A stretch of 64,000 nucleotides of DNA. Source: Isoptericola cucumis (GTDB taxonomy: Bacteria; Actinomycetota; Actinomycetes; Actinomycetales; Cellulomonadaceae). This document shows positions 61,332 through 64,000 of the stretch, piece by piece. The DNA lies in NCBI RefSeq assembly GCF_014635665.1, contig NZ_BMDG01000002.1, forward strand, positions 310,001-374,000. Direction: 5' to 3'. Numbering within the stretch: the stretch's first letter is position 1; each line of letters opens with the position of its first letter. Under the pieces are notes generated by a model. It saw only the letters and a list, made by a program, of their open reading frames with translations. It was not told where the DNA came from and searched no databases. The translations under genes and the position numbers were made by a program.

Positions 61332-61462
61332 GTCTTCCCCCTGAGTGCGTGTCCCCGGGCAGCTCGCACACGGCGGATGCCCGGATGGCCGTGGCCGATT
61401 CTCGCCGCGACGGGGCGGCCCTGCAACGGATGGCGCTTGCCCGGCGGGTCGGTCCACGCCGC

Positions 61463-62275
61463 TCACGGGACGAGGACGGCGCCCACCGTGCCCCAGCCGG
61501 ACGCCGCTGACAGCGCGGGCGCGTCGTCGGGCGCGACGGCCACGAGCGTGACGTCCCGCCCGGGGGACGGGCCGGTGGCGGCGCCGCCCAGCAGCCCGCC
61601 GCCGGCCCCGCCGCCGTCGGCCGGAGAGCCCGTGCCGGGAAGCACCAGCGCCCGCCTCGCCAGGTAGTCGTCCTTGCCTGAGCCCGCGTCTGAGCCAGCG
61701 CCCGCGCCGCTCGTGCCGTTCGCGCCGTCCTCGCTCTCGACGCCGGCGGAGACCGGCGTCGCCCCGCCGTCGTCACGCGCGAGGAGGTCGACGCGGTCGC
61801 CGGGCCGCAGCCAGCCGGCGGCGGTCTCGTCGAGCCGGACGGGCACGACGACGGTGCCCTTCGGCGCCTGGGAGACGACCCCGCCGCCAGGCAGCAGCCC
61901 GGGGTGCAGCGGCAGGCCGGCGGGCAGCGTCACGGCGGGTGCCCGGCCGACGACGGCTCCCGCGTCGGTCAGCACGTCGGCGGGCACCATGGCCGCCGGC
62001 ACGGTGCGCACGTCGAGGTCCGCGCGCCGCACGGCCTCGCCGGCGGCGAGCGGGTGCGCGGGGACGACGACGTCGACGGTGGGCGGCGGCTCGGGCCGCA
62101 GCGCCTGCACGACGAGCGCGGCCGCGATGCCACAGCAGGCGGCCGCGAGCACGTAGCGCAGCCGCCAGGACAGCGTCCTCAGCCGGCGGGCGAGCCGCCG
62201 CGGTGACGGGCGGTCGGGGCGCCCGGCGTCGCGGCGCGGGGCGGAGGGGCGGGTGCTCGGGGTGCGGTCGGGCAT
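61463..62275 (-). CDS. SAF-domain (CpaB/RcpC-like) membrane protein
   Basis: 270 residues. Basic Pro/Arg-rich N-terminus, one helix at about 40-60, then a SAF domain (about 67-125; VPAHPLAAGEAVRRADLDVR, AGLPLHPGLLP) and a RcpC/CpaB-like beta region (GTVVVPVRLDETAAGWLRPG, DRVDLLA). In pilus loci CpaB guides Flp pilus assembly; no pilus genes are nearby, and lone SAF proteins next to mscL and an fmdB-like gene recur in actinobacteria (from memory). Role unknown. Confidence 0.75.
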   Translation of the reverse strand: MPDRTPSTRPSAPRRDAGRPDRPSPRRLARRLRTLSWRLRYVLAAACCGIAAALVVQALRPEPPPTVDVVVPAHPLAAGEAVRRADLDVRTVPAAMVPADVLTDAGAVVGRAPAVTLPAGLPLHPGLLPGGGVVSQAPKGTVVVPVRLDETAAGWLRPGDRVDLLARDDGGATPVSAGVESEDGANGTSGAGAGSDAGSGKDDYLARRALVLPGTGSPADGGGAGGGLLGGAATGPSPGRDVTLVAVAPDDAPALSAASGWGTVGAVLVP

Positions 62276-62394
62276 GGCCGTGACGCTAGGTCGCCGTGCA
62301 CCCCGGCCTCCGTCGTCCGGACGACGCCTGTGGACGCGCAGGCTTGGGGGCAGGCTCGGCGCCGACCCTCAGGCCACAACGTCAGGCGGAGGCG

Positions 62395-62745
62395 TCAGGC
62401 GGAGGCGGCCTTGGACGACCCCGACGATCCGGACGAGCTCGAGGACGAGCCGCCCGACGAGCTGCTGCCGCTCGACGACGAGCCCGACGACGAGCCCGAC
62501 GAGCTGCTGGACGACGAATCCTTGGAGCCGCCGGACGACGACGACCCGGAGCTCGACGAGCCCGCGCCCTTGCGCGAGTCGTTGCGGTAGAAGCCCGAGC
62601 CCTTGAAGGTCACCCCCACGGAGCCGAACTGCTTGCGCAGGCGGCCGCCGCACTCGGGGCAGACGGTCAGCGAGTCGTCGGTGAACGCCTGGTGGACGTC
62701 GAACGCGTGGTCGCAGTCGGCGCACCGGTACGCGTAGGTGGGCAC
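62395..62745 (-). CDS. FmdB-family zinc ribbon protein with Ser-rich tail
   Basis: 116 residues. N-terminal zinc ribbon with C-x2-C pairs in YRCADCDHAF and VCPECGGRL, followed by FGSVGVTFKGSGFYRNDSR, the standard FmdB/CxxC_CXXC_SSSS regulator layout. The second half is almost entirely Ser/Gly (SSSSG units). FmdB was linked to formamidase expression; in actinobacteria the function is unknown. The 119-bp gap before the SAF gene start shows no feature. Confidence 0.85.
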   Translation of the reverse strand: MPTYAYRCADCDHAFDVHQAFTDDSLTVCPECGGRLRKQFGSVGVTFKGSGFYRNDSRKGAGSSSSGSSSSGGSKDSSSSSSSGSSSGSSSSGSSSSGGSSSSSSGSSGSSKAASA

Positions 62746-62825
62746 GTGATCTCCTCGGGACGGATGCGGCGATCGGGCAGGATCGCTGGCACTCAGGTCT
62801 TGCGAGTGCCAATCATACGGGGCGG

Positions 62826-62831
62826 TAGTCT
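62826..62831 (+). promoter_or_regulatory. -10 box of a probable leaderless promoter
   Basis: TAGTCT ends 7 nt before the GTG at 62839. Confidence 0.45.
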
Positions 62832-62838
62832 CGCCTGC

Positions 62839-64000
62839 GTGTCATCGACCGCGCCCCCCGCAGCACCTGGCAGCTCGCCCGACGACGACCCCACGTCGGG
62901 CCCCACGTCCGCCGGCATCCCGCCGGAGCTCGAGGAGTCGCTGGAGGACGAGCCGGCGCCGCGGCGCCGGTCCCGGCTGCGCAGCGTCGTCGTCGGGATC
63001 GCCGTGGTCGTCGTGCTCGCCCTGGTGGCCAGCACCGTGTTCGCCGTCGTCACCGTCCGGCGTCCGCTGCCCGACCACGAGGGCACGCAGAAGGTGCCGG
63101 GCCTCTCGGCCGACGTCGAGGTCCGTCGTGACGCGCAGGACGTGCCCCACGTGTACGGCGACTCCGCCGAGGACCTCTTCCTCGCCCAGGGGTACCTGCA
63201 CGCGCAGGACCGCTTCTTCGAGATGGACTACCGCCGCCACGTGACGTCGGGCCGGCTGGCCGAGCTCGTCGGCAACGTCCCCGAGGCGGTCGAGGCCGAC
63301 AAGGTCATCCGCACGTTCGGGTGGCGGCGCGTGGCCGAGGAGGAGTGGCACCTGATCTCCGACTCCACGCGCGAGTACCTCCAGGCGTACACGCAGGGCG
63401 TCAACGCCTACCTGGAGGAGCGCGACCCCGAGCAGCTCGCCGTCGAGTACACGGTGCTCGGGGCGAACGCCGAGGTCTCCGAGCCGGAGCCGTGGGACCC
63501 CGTGGACTCGCTCGCCTGGCTCAAGGCGATGGCCTGGGACCTGCGGGGCAACTACGACGACGAGCTCGACCGCGCGCTCGCCTACAGCACGCTCGGGGAC
63601 AGCGCCCTCGTCGACGAGCTCTTCCCGGCCTACGACGAGAGCGGGAACGCGCCGGTCCTGCGCACCCGCGACCTGGCGAACCGGACGGACGACGGCCCGG
63701 CGGCCGGCTCCGAGGCCACCGGGCCCGAGGACGCCGACATCCTCGGCTCGGCCGGCGGCGAGGCCTCCGCCCGCCTCGAGAGCGCGATGGACGCCACCCG
63801 CACCGCGCTGGACGCCGTGCCGGTGCTCGTCGGCCGGGGCGACGCCTCGGGCTCCAACTCGTGGGTGGTGTCGGGGGAGCACACGGCGTCCGGCAAGCCG
63901 CTGCTGGCCAACGACCCGCACCTGGCGCTGTCCTCGCCGGGCATCTGGTCGCAGGTGGGCCTGCACTGCAACGAGGTGACGGCGGAGTGCCCCTTCGACG
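62839..64000 (+). CDS. Penicillin acylase-family N-terminal nucleophile hydrolase (3' cut by window edge)
   Basis: The frame stays open to the last base, so only the first 387 residues are visible. A disordered acidic N-terminus is followed by one transmembrane helix (about 50-75, VVVGIAVVVVLALVASTVF) acting as a membrane anchor. The alpha-chain region contains DAQDVPHVYGDSAEDLFLAQ and GYLHAQDRFFEMDYRRH. GSNSWVV (about 341-347) supplies the Ser nucleophile at the self-cleavage point, then LLANDPHLAL. Such enzymes cleave penicillins or, more often, acyl-homoserine lactones. GTG start with a leaderless promoter. Confidence 0.88.
   Translation, partial: MSSTAPPAAPGSSPDDDPTSGPTSAGIPPELEESLEDEPAPRRRSRLRSVVVGIAVVVVLALVASTVFAVVTVRRPLPDHEGTQKVPGLSADVEVRRDAQDVPHVYGDSAEDLFLAQGYLHAQDRFFEMDYRRHVTSGRLAELVGNVPEAVEADKVIRTFGWRRVAEEEWHLISDSTREYLQAYTQGVNAYLEERDPEQLAVEYTVLGANAEVSEPEPWDPVDSLAWLKAMAWDLRGNYDDELDRALAYSTLGDSALVDELFPAYDESGNAPVLRTRDLANRTDDGPAAGSEATGPEDADILGSAGGEASARLESAMDATRTALDAVPVLVGRGDASGSNSWVVSGEHTASGKPLLANDPHLALSSPGIWSQVGLHCNEVTAECPFD

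Noticed and set aside
61463-62275. Part of a Flp pilus cluster
   Set aside because: The SAF/CpaB-like domain is there, but no prepilin, secretin or ATPase gene is nearby.

Overview
This is a high-GC actinobacterial chromosome segment. Three features point to Micrococcales near the cellulomonads/promicromonosporads (Cellulosimicrobium, Isoptericola, Cellulomonas type): xylA/xylB with a ROK regulator, an IdeR-like DtxR protein, and many genes whose -10 box (TANNNT) lies 6-7 nt before the start codon. The family placement is inference, not measured. I see no phage, insertion sequence or CRISPR array.

Layout. (1) 1-17.5 kb is an exopolysaccharide locus. It holds two polyprenyl-phosphate sugar-phosphate transferases (first cut by the window edge), a low-molecular-weight tyrosine phosphatase, a DUF4012 protein, an LAXTG surface protein and a tightly coupled minus-strand operon (glycosyltransferase, glycosyltransferase, Wzy-like polymerase, Wzx-like flippase). 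It continues with a Wzz/BY-kinase, two methyltransferases, a CAP-domain lipoprotein, a purine permease and UDP-glucose dehydrogenase. (2) 17.7-22 kb carries an MFS exporter, an MHYT-domain membrane sensor, serC and a DtxR/IdeR regulator. (3) 22-24.4 kb is a tandem duplication of an NlpC/P60 wall hydrolase, each copy behind its own c-di-AMP (ydaO/yuaA) riboswitch and an MtrA-like direct repeat. (4) 24.5-34.6 kb has a universal stress protein, a DrrAB-like ABC exporter, a serine hydrolase, a GntR/FCD regulator divergent from an ehuBCDA ectoine-type importer, and a Ser/Thr/Gly/Asp-rich membrane protein. (5) 34.9-41.4 kb includes an aminotransferase, SRPBCC, OsmC and an ECF41 sigma factor flanked by its two probable target genes (an NmrA-like reductase and an NDH-2-like oxidoreductase). 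(6) 41.5-45.2 kb has thyA-folA, a CAT-fold acetyltransferase and an LPXTG protein with a (DPT)25 stalk. (7) 45.2-52 kb has xylA-xylB followed by a LuxR/LAL regulator, with a divergent ROK regulator. (8) 52-64 kb has a DHA2 exporter behind a leader peptide and attenuator-like stems, tRNA-Arg(CCT), a DinB protein, an MFS exporter, a 1488-aa helicase/nuclease-like protein with lost catalytic motifs, an 80-aa conserved-looking protein, mscL, a SAF-domain protein, an FmdB zinc ribbon and the start of a penicillin acylase-family gene that runs off the window.

Together the window reads as an envelope and osmotic-stress region: capsule synthesis and export under tyrosine phosphorylation, wall hydrolases under c-di-AMP, compatible-solute import, and a mechanosensitive channel. 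The best candidates for new biology are the ECF41 mini-regulon (two matching promoters found here), the MtrA-like boxes linking wall hydrolases to osmolyte uptake, the leader-peptide attenuator, and the degenerate DUF4011-type helicase.
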